DNA of 64,000 bases from Wyeomyia smithii (taxonomy: Eukaryota; Arthropoda; Insecta; Diptera; Culicidae). Below are positions 1-10,763 of the stretch, piece after piece. The notes under the pieces were generated by a model. The model was not told where the DNA came from, searched no databases, and was given only the letters and a program-made list of their open reading frames with translations. Location of the stretch: positions 93,317,902-93,381,901 of the forward strand of contig NC_073695.1 of assembly GCF_029784165.1 (NCBI RefSeq), in the 5' to 3' direction. The position numbers were made by a program, and so were the translations under genes. How positions within the stretch are numbered: position 1 is the first letter of the stretch; the number at the start of each line of letters is the position of its first letter.

Positions 1-2419
1 ATGCATCATAAATATAAAAATTTAGTAGGAACACAGCACGTAGGTTCCTACCCGGCGTGAACCTATATCGGTACACGTGAAGTACCCAGTTTCGAAAAAT
101 CAAAAGTTAAATACACATTCCTTGAAATTATTCACTTGTGAGAGATAGTAAACTAATACCAATCGTTGCGCATATTATGAAAATTGTTGTTGGAGAACGA
201 TTGATAGAGATTATATAGTGTGGTAAATGGGAAAACAAAACTAGACAACCTAGACAGTCCAAAATGTGTTCTTGGTCCGTGGCGGAAGTAATTAGGCCTG
301 AGGGAAAAGTTGGAATAACTTTGCTTACTTCCTGAAACTTACTATGTTGTATTGTATGGATACACCAAAGCGAGAGCATATAAACAATCGCCATGTATCG
401 GTGTCGAACGCAAGTCCAGATAAGATCAGTTATGATCGAAAAAATATATATTCGGAAGAAAAAAAAACGATGACAGTTAAAGCATAGGAATAGTTGCAAA
501 GGAATGAAGCATTATTAGAACAAAGAAACAAAATCTGTGAGTAGTTGTTATGGTAATTTAATGCGAAAAAAATACCTTAATAGAAGGCATACTGTTTATT
601 ACGACGCAAATATTAAGCAGTGACCCGATTCACAATGTAGGTAAATGCAACACAGTAGAGCAATTTATGTACGGTTAGGCAACCACTTTCAAATATAATT
701 AAATATTTTTTTATTATTAAATACAGCAATAATAATTGTGAACAGGAAAAGCATAAAATTCAAGTGCGCTATTGTTTATTTTGGCTTCGAAATCCAAACG
801 AAAACAAACTTCGAAACTGAGAACTGGAACCTAATAATTTTACAATATGAAGAATACAACAAGGTGTGCGGGTTAATCAAAAAGTAGGCGCGGAGTGAGA
901 AGCGTTTTTTTGTTTTCGAGAGTTACAGACAAAGCAAATATTTTTTTCGTGCTTGGTTATGTAGCCTACCTCATTAGGGAAATAAAAATATCAAAATAGT
1001 GTGTTTATGCTGTGAATTGCTTCTTGAATGAATGAACACTGATAGCAAGGGTAATCGCTCCTATTTTCATCTCAGTACCTAACTTGTGTTGCGGCACCAA
1101 CTATGAAACCCCATATCTTTTGAACAAAAAATATCCCCAATTCGAAATTTTCAGGACAGTTTCGAAATTTCGTCAAAAATACTTGTGATTTTTTTCAGAT
1201 TTTTCAATGCCCCAGAACATAGTTTTTCAACATATTGTTTTTAATAGTTATCATTGAAAAAATATATTTTTGTCCAGAAAAAATATTTTCAGAAACTACA
1301 ACTTAGGATGCATCTGCTGTGAAAAATTCATTGGAATTGAAGCAATATTCTTAAAGATATGTTTATTTAAAAAAAATTATTAATCCGTTTCACGAATTCT
1401 GACCCATATACCACATTAGTTTCCTAAAACTGGAAGAGGAATGGTTTTTAGCCCTGCAAAGTCTACCGCAGGCCATGTATAAAATACTTGGAATCTTCCT
1501 AATTTTGACCACCAAAAAAACATAATGTAACCGCGTGTAAGCACAGTTCCTGATAGTCTGCCTAAGAGCCTTGTGCCCTTTAAAAGAAAATCGTGAAAGT
1601 TTGCGAAAAAATTTGCGCTTCTTTTAGGTGCCTTATTAACAAAATTCTTGTCTGCCATAGTTTTGATAGCGTTTCTTGCACTGTTGTCTGCCTTTTGCTC
1701 CGGGAAAGTCCTTAATCATGTCTTGAAAATCAATATAAGGTGTGTTCAAACAGACAGGTTCTGCACTGGAGCTCAAACTAGAAAAAAAATGAAAAGTTAT
1801 AGCTTTTTGAGCGTTCCTGTGGTCATTTGCTCCTTGTCAATTGACTTTTATAATGGAGACACATGGTGGCTCATCGATGATTTTTGGTATGATTTGTGAT
1901 ATTAAAGGAGCAACACTATAAAAAATGTCTCGATTTTTATATATATTTTTTTATTTGTCATTTTTAATCTGGCTGAAACTGTGCATTGCCTTATGTACTA
2001 TTGGAAAAAATAGTGATACTCTGAACCACGAATAATTTGCGGGGGAGGAAACTGGCAACAAGGCCGAATGTTTGTGCGCGTTTTTATCTCCACGTAATTT
2101 CTTCATTTAAAGTGTGTTTTGCGCGAAAATAAATGGTGAAATCAACTAAAATTACTAGTGTTAGTGTTCCAAATAACAGAACTATCGGAATATGCAGCCT
2201 TAGGGGGATTTCGTGCGAGATAAGTGATATTATTTATTTAGTTTATTTTTTCTGTTCGAGTTGTTTGCGTTGGCATACTATATACTCAACTGCAATTGTT
2301 TTTTGACATGTAGGCGGCGTTGTATTTGTTTGCTTTGATCATCGACGTGTAGAGGTAGATTCATACAGATCTGTTTCGTATGTTTTTTTGGTTGAGAGTA
2401 GAGGAAAAATAAACTAATT
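1..2419. other. AT-rich intergenic DNA without a recognisable gene
   Basis: No reading frame here shows recognisable domain motifs or conserved composition. The stretch around 1760-1880 resembles sequence near 17960, 18490 and 24980, all containing a phrase like 'tatagctttt' followed by 'ttcctgtgg', so it is probably an old dispersed repeat. A short phrase near 2016-2040 recurs near 3988-4013. Nothing else is supported. Confidence 0.6.
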
Positions 2420-2422
2420 ATT

Positions 2423-3224
2423 GGTGCTTATTACGGGAGTCACTTCACGGTGAAATCAGAGTGAAATGAACAAAATCCTATTACGGGACTCACGTAAGTG
2501 AGAAAAACGTGGCAAAGTGACATCTGCCGCGGAATCTGGGTTATTATGAGTGTCATATCAGTGAAGTGAGAACGGAAAAAGCGACGATTTGCGTGGAATT
2601 ATTTCACGACCATTCCGAACGGTGAAATGATTCCACGAAGATGCCATAAGTCTTAAAGTTGATTGATTTGTGATCTAATGGTAAATATTGGATATATTCT
2701 TCAGTAACAAAATGAATCGGAATTTGATCCGTGCCTCAAAGCGGTAAAATTTTCATTTTTTTGCCCGATGAAAAAAATGCAAACTAGTTCAGGAAATTTT
2801 CGATACCGAAAAAAACATTTTTTTTGATGCCGAATGTTTTAGAAATGCAGAACACGTCAAGATCTGGTGTTATCTAAAAACGAAAAAAAAACGACTTTCT
2901 GGCACTTAGACATTTTTGAGCTGGGAAACACTCATTTCACTTGTCCTATTCTCAATTTCACTTCACTGGCAATCTCATTTCACGGAGGTGATTTTTGTCA
3001 CCTCACTTGAGGTGGAATCGGGAATAGGTCTAAAAAAGTGAAGTGAGCGTGAGAGTGAAATATATTTCACCGTGAAGTGACTCCCGTAATAAGCACCAAT
3101 CTCACTCTACGGAGGTGATTTTTGTCACCTCACTTGAGGTGGAATCGGGAATAGGTCTAAAAAAGTGAAGTGAGCGTGAGAGTGAAATATATTTCACCGT
3201 GAAGTGACTCCCGTAATAAGTACC
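2423..3224. mobile_element. MITE with about 35 bp terminal inverted repeats and 3-bp ATT target duplication
   Basis: The left end begins GGTGCTTATTACGGGAGTCA and the right end is its near-exact reverse complement. ATT flanks both sides (2420-2422 and 3225-3227). No coding capacity is visible. The inside is rich in short 'gtgaagtgag'-like direct and inverted motifs. The right end is present twice: a block of about 127 bp carrying the terminal repeat recurs at about 2980-3100 and 3107-3224, so the element has two right termini in tandem. A 3-bp duplication fits PIF/Harbinger-like elements, but the class is inferred, not proven. Confidence 0.8.
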
Positions 3225-3227
3225 ATT

Positions 3228-4892
3228 TACTATAATGTTTGTAAATAAACAGAGGATGTCTTGTTCACACGAATGCGTCACTTAGCACATATTTTCAGAG
3301 TTTCGTGTTTATATTTCGGAGAACATTGGACTTTGTTCGCGCAGGTTTTATTTGACAATGTTCAACTAAGAGGTAAAGCCCCTTTAGGCTTACTGACTAA
3401 AGATTGATTCGCTACTAATGAAAGTTACGTTAAACCGGTGGATAAAAATAAGCGTATGACTAAATTATTAAGAGTCTAAACTGTACGTATTTATTCACCC
3501 ACAACCACAAAACATAAAACAGTAAAATTGCTATATAAATTCTGAAAAATTCAACTGATAAAATACAAAGTTAAGTAAAAAGTCGGTAAATCACAATAGC
3601 TTCAGCTCTTCGTAGCTCTCAAAATTCATACCTATAATATAATCAATTATTGACCCGCAACATCTAACAGATGTATCCCAGGGTCTCTCTTTCCTACTAA
3701 AATTTCCCATCTCACGTAACATTTATGAGGGCACGCAGAGTTGTCTGCGGTTCTTTTAAGTAAATGTTGGACTAACATTCCTTTTCCGTTCCCCAACAGT
3801 TGCAAGGACGTGGCCAGGGCGGTAACAATTGTCCGGAGACATCTGACTTTTGTTTAGCAACATTTGATTAGATCCCAAATTTCATGTTGCTGCTCACAAA
3901 CAAAGGTAATTTGTTCTCGTAAACAGAGTATTGTTGCTGACACCACCTACGAAGTTGTGCAGCTGTTTATGCTATGTTATGCTATGCTATACTCTGAATC
4001 ACGAATAATTTGCGGAAAGAGTTATGTAAAAAGGGTATTGATGGTTACCGTGAGGCGCACTAATTCTTCGGACTTCGTATCAAATGTTGATGTCGTTTAG
4101 TAAAAAAGGAAACATAAGCAAAAAGTTGACAGTTAATATATGGGAAATCACTTCAATCATCACTTCAATCACATCAATTTTTAAAATCTGCTCCTAATTG
4201 ATAATATTTTTTCAACATTTTAATACGAAGTGCGCCAAATAAAGAGCCGCGCAGAATTAGGAGATTTTACGGTACAAATATTTTTAAAGCAAGCATGGGT
4301 TGTTTGATCGATATGATGTGTTCAACAAAGTTTTAGATAAAAATTTTGTCTCCGAAAAAATATACACCGTTAGCTAAAAAATAATGTTTGACTGAGCTTG
4401 GAGAAATAAAAATAAAAATAAATAAAATTAATATTTTTTGGGAAGGACAAAATTATTATCTTCAACTTTGTCGAAGACCTTACACCGATCAAACAAACCG
4501 GTTTGGCTCTAGAAATATTTTTATTATTAACAGGCACTCGGTTCAGTAAGTTTGATTTATATGTCAGTCCATGTTTTCTTTGTACTAACGGGAAAGCTAA
4601 CTTCAGGAGTATTTTATGGGCCAAGTGCATTCTTATGATAAAAATATCCTAAAGCCAAAACGGTTTTTGACCGGTATAGTGTCTTCGGTAAGGTTGTGGA
4701 AAAGAATTTTATTTAAAAAAGAAAAAAAAATATACTGCCAAAAACGTGCAATTTTTCCTAAATTTAATTTTTTTTTCTCCAAATTCAAACACTTAGCTTC
4801 AAACACTTTAGCTGTTTAGCATTGCGTTTTTTTGCAGAAACAAATCAAATTTTCAAAACTCATCGTTTTTGAGATGTTTACTTTATTTATAT
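3228..4892. other. intergenic DNA, nothing recognised
   Basis: AT-rich sequence with homopolymer runs and a small 'tatgct' iteration at about 3968-3992. The open frames here are short and lack domain signatures. No RNA gene or bounded mobile element was found. Confidence 0.5.
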
Positions 4893-4900
4893 ATTTCCTT

Positions 4901-5453
4901 CAGTGGTGGGCACCATTCCGCTAATTCGCTAATTAGCGACGCTAAAATTCAGTTAGCGATTTAGCGATTTCGCTAATTTTTGAGCTGGTTAGCGAAACTG
5001 TTAGCGTCGCTAAAATTTTGGCCTTCGAAACGCTAATCGCTAATTCGCTAAATTTTGTAGAGAAGCGACAATAGAAATATTTAGAAAAAATGTGAATTGC
5101 TGATGGCGTACGTAAATTGATTCGAAAGATGAACATACTTTACTGCGAAAGTTACTTTTGTCAGCTTTTTTACCCAAATATGAATACCGTTTCGTGAACC
5201 TCTTATTGTAAATACTTAGCTTTGAAAAGTGATTGTTTTCGTTTGTTCAACCAAAAAAGATCAAAGTGGTCCAAATCTTACAAAACACGAGCAAGAAATA
5301 TAGCGATATGACTATTTACATATTAAAAAGTTAGCGATTAGCGAAAGTTTTGCTAATGTGGGTTTAGCGTTTAGCGATTATCGAGCTAAATTTTCCGGTT
5401 AGCGGCTTAGCGATTAGCGTCGCTAAATTTTCGATTAGCGGTGCCCACCACTG
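4901..5453. mobile_element. hAT-type MITE with 8-bp target duplication
   Basis: The ends are CAGTGGTGGGCACC and its reverse complement, flanked by identical 8-bp copies of ATTTCCTT (4893-4900 and 5454-5461). An 8-bp duplication with CAGTG-type ends is the hallmark of the hAT superfamily. The interior holds more than a dozen copies of a TTAGCGA/TCGCTAA motif in both orientations, clustered near both ends. Repeated subterminal motifs are known transposase-binding sites in hAT elements. There is no transposase reading frame, so it is non-autonomous. Confidence 0.9.
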
Positions 5454-6000
5454 ATTTCCTTTTGTATCAAAAGGTCTCAAACGGCCCCAATGATAAAAAC
5501 TCAATGTTAAACAAGACTAAACATTAAACACTAAACATTTTCTGAACGAAAACCACGCTTGGAAGAGTTGCAAAAGCTTAACCAACGCTAACGCTCCGGA
5601 AAAACCACGCCAGTAACTTTGTATTTGATAGTATCCTTTCTTTGGCAAAATGAAAGCACCGAACACCTTATGTTCGCGCCAAAACTCCCGCCTCAGTCGC
5701 CATGACTGTCGTCCGTGAGTGACCAGCTGAGGCCCAAGCGACGCCGACTTGCGCGCGTTTATTTTGCGGCTTTGTTCTGGCTCGAGAATGCTGCCGTCCG
5801 AGGCACAGCAGCGAAAGGGTCCATTGTAGTTAGTCGATTTGCGTCTGGCGACAGCGCCGGCTCGCTGCTCCATTGTAAATGTTATAAAACTAGAATAAAT
5901 GTACAGTAACTAAAGTGAGGATTGTGCGTTTTCGTGGTGTGCAATAGAAAACTTCTCCCAGGGCCCTAATTGCCCCCTCGTGATGCCAAAGGGCGAAATA
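5454..6000. repeat. possible LTR-retrotransposon LTR fragment, GC-richer island
   Basis: Between about 5690 and 5960 base composition shifts to clearly higher GC than the neighbours. There is an 'aataaa'-like poly(A) signal in 'tagaataaatgtac' at about 5890. After it comes a GC-rich leader ('ctcccagggccctaattgcc') that resembles the region after the 5' LTR of BEL/Pao elements in mosquitoes. This is pattern recognition only: no matching second LTR, primer-binding site or pol sequence was confirmed. Frames on both strands here look like shadows. Confidence 0.3.
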
Positions 6001-6064
6001 GAACACAACGTAGGGCCGTGCTCGATTGGATTATTTGATTTAATGGCCTCCGATTCCATTCGCA

Positions 6065-6379
6065 TCATTCGTTAAAAACATCAATTTGCTGCTGAACATC
6101 CAGTGTATAATCATCGTCTTCAATTCTGCGAAAAATCTTCAAGTCATCAATGAACGATGATGTCGGCCCATCGAGTGCATGATAAACGTCATTAAAATAG
6201 AGCAGAAAGATAAGCGGTCCTAGGTGACTGCCCTGAGGTATACCCACAGAGAACAAACTAACAAGCAAACGATAAAAAGTTTGTAAAAATATACTTTCCG
6301 AATTAATCCTATCGTCATGCTGAATGGTAAAGTGTGTTGATATGCTGACCGCACGGAAATGTGATATCGCTACGTGCAA
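6065..6379 (-). pseudogene. LINE reverse transcriptase fragment
   Basis: The minus-strand translation contains SVGIPQGSHLGPLIFLLYFN, the conserved reverse transcriptase block with the PQG-S-LGP-LF pattern. About 20 residues later comes SSFIDDLKIFRRI, which corresponds to the catalytic Y/F-x-DD motif block. The residue before DD is isoleucine where alanine is usual. Only about 105 codons of the palm region remain, and no endonuclease or 3' tail is visible. It is a dead scrap of a non-LTR retrotransposon, possibly of the I/R1/LOA group. The exact clade is uncertain. Confidence 0.75.
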
Positions 6380-6399
6380 TCAAGGCAGCTAGTCTACTG

Positions 6400-7869
6400 T
6401 TACATTATATTTTATTAGATCATATTCATTTATCTTTGCATTAGCTACACTAGTCACTTTAAATAAACTTCAAATATAATCTTTATATTCGTTAACTTCT
6501 TAAAACACTAAAAATGATAGCGGCGATCCATACTGATCTGCAATTCAGTCACACTTCTTTGTTTTCTACTGCTGAAACGATCGTCTTAAACTATCTTCCT
6601 GTCGCAAGCATTCAAGTGATAGTAACCCACCGTAAAACGAGCCACGAACTAACTACACCTCATGATATTTACACACTTTGCTCTTCTAGCAGCAATAATG
6701 TTTGCAAATCGCTCAAAGCTCAAACAACCACAACTATATACGGGTCTGTGTGTATGAGAGGGAGAAAGAGTGAGTTTTACAATATTATAAATGGTAAGCA
6801 CGATCCATAGTTAAGTAGCAAATTTTCCGTCTCAGCTCTTATTACGTACATTGAAATGATTTTATCGAGAAAAGTTTGCAGGAATATTTGGGCGCTGTCG
6901 TTTGCTCTAATCTACGTTAAACAGGAATAGCTCGAATCGTTGGAAAAATTATTTGAACAACGTGATTTGAAAAACTGATTATGTTACACCCAACGAACAT
7001 ATAATTCTTCGTTTTTTTTTTCTTTGTTCTTGCCTCCCAAGGGTAATATTTGTCTAACGTTTTAGGTGGTCAAATTGTGTACAATTTGTTGCGACTCGTA
7101 GAGTCTTGTGTTAAGCTTGTTAAATGTTGTCTTTCACGTTTCGTTTTTCAATATAATATTTGCAAACTGTGTTTCGCTACTTTTGTTTTTTTTTCATGTC
7201 CTCTAGAGATTTTCTTTTTACTAGGCTAGGTAAATGTTCATTTTGCGTTTTTCTAAGTTTGTTTTACTTCTGTTGTTTTTCTACGCGCTACCATCGCGCC
7301 ACTACTAGTAGTTCGAATCACCATTTTATATATCACAATTCCGTTAACATTTACAAACTTGCCATTATGTTGGATTTAAAATTACTCTTTAACGGAGTTA
7401 ATTACTGCTGATTATTATCAAGTTTTAAGGTGTGTGTGTGTGTTGCAAAGGTAAAATGGGAAGAGTTTTGCACTCAACGGTTTTGTCGCCGTGGTTAGCA
7501 GATTATTGTACCCAGCTGGGAAGCTGGTTAGTTGGCTATTATTACGTTTCGTTTCGTTCTTGCATTGACTAACAAACAGCCACGGATCTTTATTTTTGAG
7601 TGTATATGTGGATCTTACGGGCTTTCCTCATTAGTTTTTACTGGCAAATAGGGAAATAAATATACAGTGCGAGCTCTGCCCTTATGTTAGATATTGAATC
7701 TCGGTTTGATTGGTAGCTGAGTGCTTAAGATGGATGATTTAACTTCTGCATAATATCCAATAGTATTCAATTGTCGTCCAAATCATCCCAAAATCGAAAT
7801 CCAAATCATAGTTTTTTGATGTAGCAAAATAAGGATGGATCATTTCATAAAACGTACACCTGTATGTAA
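6400..7869. other. AT-rich intergenic DNA, nothing recognised
   Basis: No credible gene. There is a short (gt)n run at about 7432-7441 and poly(T) runs near 7010 and 7180. Short open frames such as those at 6514-6810 and 7160-7411 have composition typical of AT-rich non-coding DNA and no motifs. Confidence 0.5.
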
Positions 7870-7871
7870 TA

Positions 7872-8286
7872 GGGTGGCAATGCGATGTATGGAAAATCGA
7901 ATTAAAAGAACTGACCATATACATCTTGTTTATTTGCCCAAAATAATAACCTGTGCAAAATTTCAGCTTAATCACACATGATTTAGGGGTGCCCCAAAGC
8001 GCTTAAAATTTCAGTGTTTTGACCCTCGAAAATAACTATTCCCAATAGAAAATTATGTTTAACATTCAAATCATTTACATGTGGTTTGGTGAATCATTTT
8101 AATGTTTATTAGGCATTTTGAACTGGATTTTTCGTAAGGGATATCGATTTTTGAGGGGCAAAACATTAAAACTTTGAACACTTTGAGGCACCCCTCAATC
8201 ATATCCGATTGAGCTGAAATTATAATTTTTTAGGTCAATCAACAAAATGTACATGGTCGGTGACATTACAATTTTTGCTGCCACCC
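7872..8286. mobile_element. TA-flanked inverted-repeat element (Tc1/mariner-type MITE)
   Basis: The ends read GGGTGGCA and TGCCACCC, each bordered by TA (7870-7871 and 8287-8288). A longer imperfect inverted repeat continues inward, for instance 'aatttcagcttaatc' near 7962 against 'gattgagctgaaatt' near 8208, and 'aggggtgcc' against 'ggcacccct'. The whole piece can therefore fold into a long hairpin. No protein is encoded. A TA duplication suggests mobilisation by a Tc1/mariner-type transposase, which is an inference. Confidence 0.75.
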
Positions 8287-8288
8287 TA

Positions 8289-8768
8289 GAGTGTAATGAT
8301 GGAATGATCGCCCTTGAGCCACTCTTGTTTTGTCATGTAAAAAAATTTGATAACAAACATTGTTTATTTTATTTCTCAAGTGGAGTGTGGAACAGCACGA
8401 ATGAGTCTAGAAACCATGACGAATGGATGACAAGGTTAGGAGAGAGTAAAGCAACTGCGGCAAAACCAGTGGTCACTCAAAAAACTAGATCCTGCATATA
8501 TTTGGTGTGGTAAGAGAAGAATCTGTTCTGTTGTTTTCGTTTAAACACTCTCATGGTAAAGCCTACTCTCAGATTTACGATATTCTAGTAAAAGTGCAAA
8601 GTATGTGGCCGTTGTTGAATGCCGTTTGTTGCTTGTCGGGAAAGGCGATTTACGACGGATCAAATCCTTGAAAATAACTTGAAGACTCATCTTCTGTTTA
8701 TAGGCAGCGTACTATTCAATTAGACAACGAGTAATGAAGAATTTCTCTTAAAAATGGTTTCCCAACAA
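8289..8768. other. short intergenic spacer, nothing recognised
   Basis: Sequence between the TA-flanked element and the target duplication of the LINE. No motif, RNA gene or plausible coding frame was recognised. Confidence 0.5.
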
Positions 8769-8780
8769 AACTTTTAAGTT
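8769..8780. repeat. left target-site duplication of the LINE
   Basis: AACTTTTAAGTT, matching 13809-13820 directly after the poly(A) tail. The exact length is blurred by the A residues of the tail. Confidence 0.88.
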
Positions 8781-8917
8781 CATCAAAGTAGACGTGTGCG
8801 TTGCGAATAGACGTCATTTTTCGAGTCCGCGTTTCGAGCGAAGTCGAGCATCGTTAAGAAAACGCTTAGAAAGAGGTACGTGCTTCTTGTCGGACCTATT
8901 GCGCTTACCTAAGCGCA

Positions 8918-10228
8918 ATGGATGTAGATCCCTTACCCCCCGATCCTCCGTCCCCAAACCCCATCGACCCTGTCCCTCCTGATCAATCCTCTTCTGACTC
9001 TGTTCCAGTCACCCCACGCCCCAGGCTTTATCCAGACGGAGTGGCGGGCAGCCGGTTTTTTGTGTACTTTAGGCCAAAAGCAGGGCCGAAGTCGAAATCG
9101 TTGAATATTTTGCAGATTTCCAAAGCCCTTACGTCACGTTTCAAGGCCGTGACCGAAATTTCAAAGGCCAGACCGAACAAGCTCCGTGTTGTGGTCAATG
9201 ACCTGAAACAGGCCAACGATATAGCCTGTTCCGAGCTCTTTACCCGAGAATACCGCGTATATGTTCCCGCTCGAGACGTGGAGATCGGCGGCGTCGTGAC
9301 CGATTCGAGTCTGTCGGTTAAGTGTATACTGGAAAGCGGAATCGGTTGCTTTAAGAACGCCGCATGCCCCGATGTAAAGATCATTGATTGTAAGCAACTG
9401 CGGTCAGTGTCGCTCGTCGGCGGCAAAAAAGTGTACACCCCGTCAGACTCGTTTCGGGTTACGTTCGCCGGGTCTGCACTGCCCAGCCACGTGTCGATCC
9501 ACCGGGTGCGTCTACCTGTGCGCCTGTATGTGCCCCGTGTAATGAATTGCACTAATTGTAAGCAGTTAGGTCATACTGTGGCCTACTGCTGCAAGAAGGC
9601 ACGGTGCGGCAAGTGTGGAGAGAACCATGCTGAGACTACCTGCAGTGTAAATGCTGAAAAATGTATTCACTGCGGGGAAAATCAGCATGAGCTCTCCACA
9701 TGCGCGGTGTACATGCAGCGCAGGGATAAAATCAAGCGGTCTCTCAAAGAGCGTTCTAAGCGTTCTTACGCTGCCATGCTTAAAAAGACCGCGATCACCT
9801 CTCCCTTTACTTCAAACTCCTTTGATCTACTGTCCTCTGATGAAACCGATTCGGACGATTCACTAGCGGAAACATCCTATGTAAAACCTGGGGAGTCTAC
9901 AAAGAGGAAAAAGCTTCCCAGAAAAGGTCCTAGGATTTCTCAAAGTGAAATGAAAAATACAATCACTACAAAAAGTGCTGAAGTAAAACCGAAGCAAATT
10001 CCTCCTGGGCTCGGAAATTTAAAGTCTCAGAAGGAATTCCCAGCACTTCCAGGAACATCTAAAACCCCAGTTGTTCCTTTTGCACATCCAGTTGATAAAT
10101 CAAATACTGGATTGGTGAAATTTTCAGATATTGTGGACTGGATTTTTGAATACTTTAATATACCTGATCCAACTAAAAATTTTCTCAAAGCGTTCCTCCC
10201 AACAGTCAGATCATTTTTGAAGCAATGA
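8918..10228 (+). CDS. LINE ORF1, gag-like nucleic-acid-binding protein with three zinc knuckles
   Basis: This intact 436-residue frame encodes the ORF1 protein of the I-group LINE. Such proteins bind the element's RNA and form the ribonucleoprotein particle. Residues 1-45 are rich in Pro, Asp and Ser. A folded region follows at about 46-208. Three CCHC knuckles are visible: residues 211-224 (C-x2-C-x4-H-x4-C), 230-242 (C-x2-C-x3-H-x4-C, one residue short) and 249-262. Three knuckles are usual in I-type ORF1. The Lys/Ser/Thr-rich tail includes an acidic run (SSDETDSDDS). The start at 8918 gives the expected N-terminal MDVDPLPPDPP and leaves a leader of about 137 bases. It is remarkable that ORF1 is open while the following ORF2 is wrecked. 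Confidence 0.9.
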   Translation: MDVDPLPPDPPSPNPIDPVPPDQSSSDSVPVTPRPRLYPDGVAGSRFFVYFRPKAGPKSKSLNILQISKALTSRFKAVTEISKARPNKLRVVVNDLKQANDIACSELFTREYRVYVPARDVEIGGVVTDSSLSVKCILESGIGCFKNAACPDVKIIDCKQLRSVSLVGGKKVYTPSDSFRVTFAGSALPSHVSIHRVRLPVRLYVPRVMNCTNCKQLGHTVAYCCKKARCGKCGENHAETTCSVNAEKCIHCGENQHELSTCAVYMQRRDKIKRSLKERSKRSYAAMLKKTAITSPFTSNSFDLLSSDETDSDDSLAETSYVKPGESTKRKKLPRKGPRISQSEMKNTITTKSAEVKPKQIPPGLGNLKSQKEFPALPGTSKTPVVPFAHPVDKSNTGLVKFSDIVDWIFEYFNIPDPTKNFLKAFLPTVRSFLKQ

Positions 10229-10720
10229 CCCAATGGCCCCTCCTTGCAGCGATTGTATCCTTCGATGACTAATTCGAATACAGTGGAATTGTAGAAGTAT
10301 TTTACCAAAAATTGATTCTTTTTTGAAAATTTTGATCAATAAAAACAAATGTGATGCATTTTCCCTCTGTGAAACTTGGCTTACTTCGAATACTGATCTT
10401 AACTTCCATGATTTTAATATTAGTCGCCTTGATCGGGACACCCCATATGGAGGAGTACTTCTAGGGATTAAGAAGTGCTATTCTTTCTATCGTATTAACC
10501 TCCCCTCAAATCCAGGCATCGAAGTTGTCGCATGTCAAATGACAATACAAGGTAAAGAGCTTTGTATTGCCTCAATATATATTCCACCCAGAGCACAGGT
10601 TGGGCAACGGCTGCTCTTTGATTTAATAGAACTTCTCCCCTCGCCACGTTTGATTTTGGGAGACTTTAACTCTCATGGCGTGGCTTGGGGTTCCCCTTCT
10701 AATGATAACCGTTCCTCTTT

Positions 10721-10763
10721 ATAAACACACAATGTATTTTGCCGTGTCAAACTGATTAAAAAA
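10721..10763 (+). mobile_element. 43 bp LINE tail inserted into the LINE, with 14-bp target duplication
   Basis: The endonuclease sequence AACCGTTCCTCTTT occurs twice, at 10707-10720 and 10764-10777, on either side of a short A-ending insert. The insert contains TTTGCCGTGTCAAACTGATT, which closely matches the 3' end of this same LINE near 13770-13793 (GTGCCGTGTCAAATAAACG and following). It is therefore an extremely 5'-truncated retrotransposition product, made by this family or a close relative, that landed in this copy. Confidence 0.85.

Noticed and set aside
5517..5873. 118-codon minus-strand frame as a gene
   Set aside because: It spans a composition boundary and an apparent LTR-like segment and shows no domain motif.
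9028..9552. Minus-strand frame of 174 codons
   Set aside because: Antisense shadow of the intact LINE ORF1; no domain signature.
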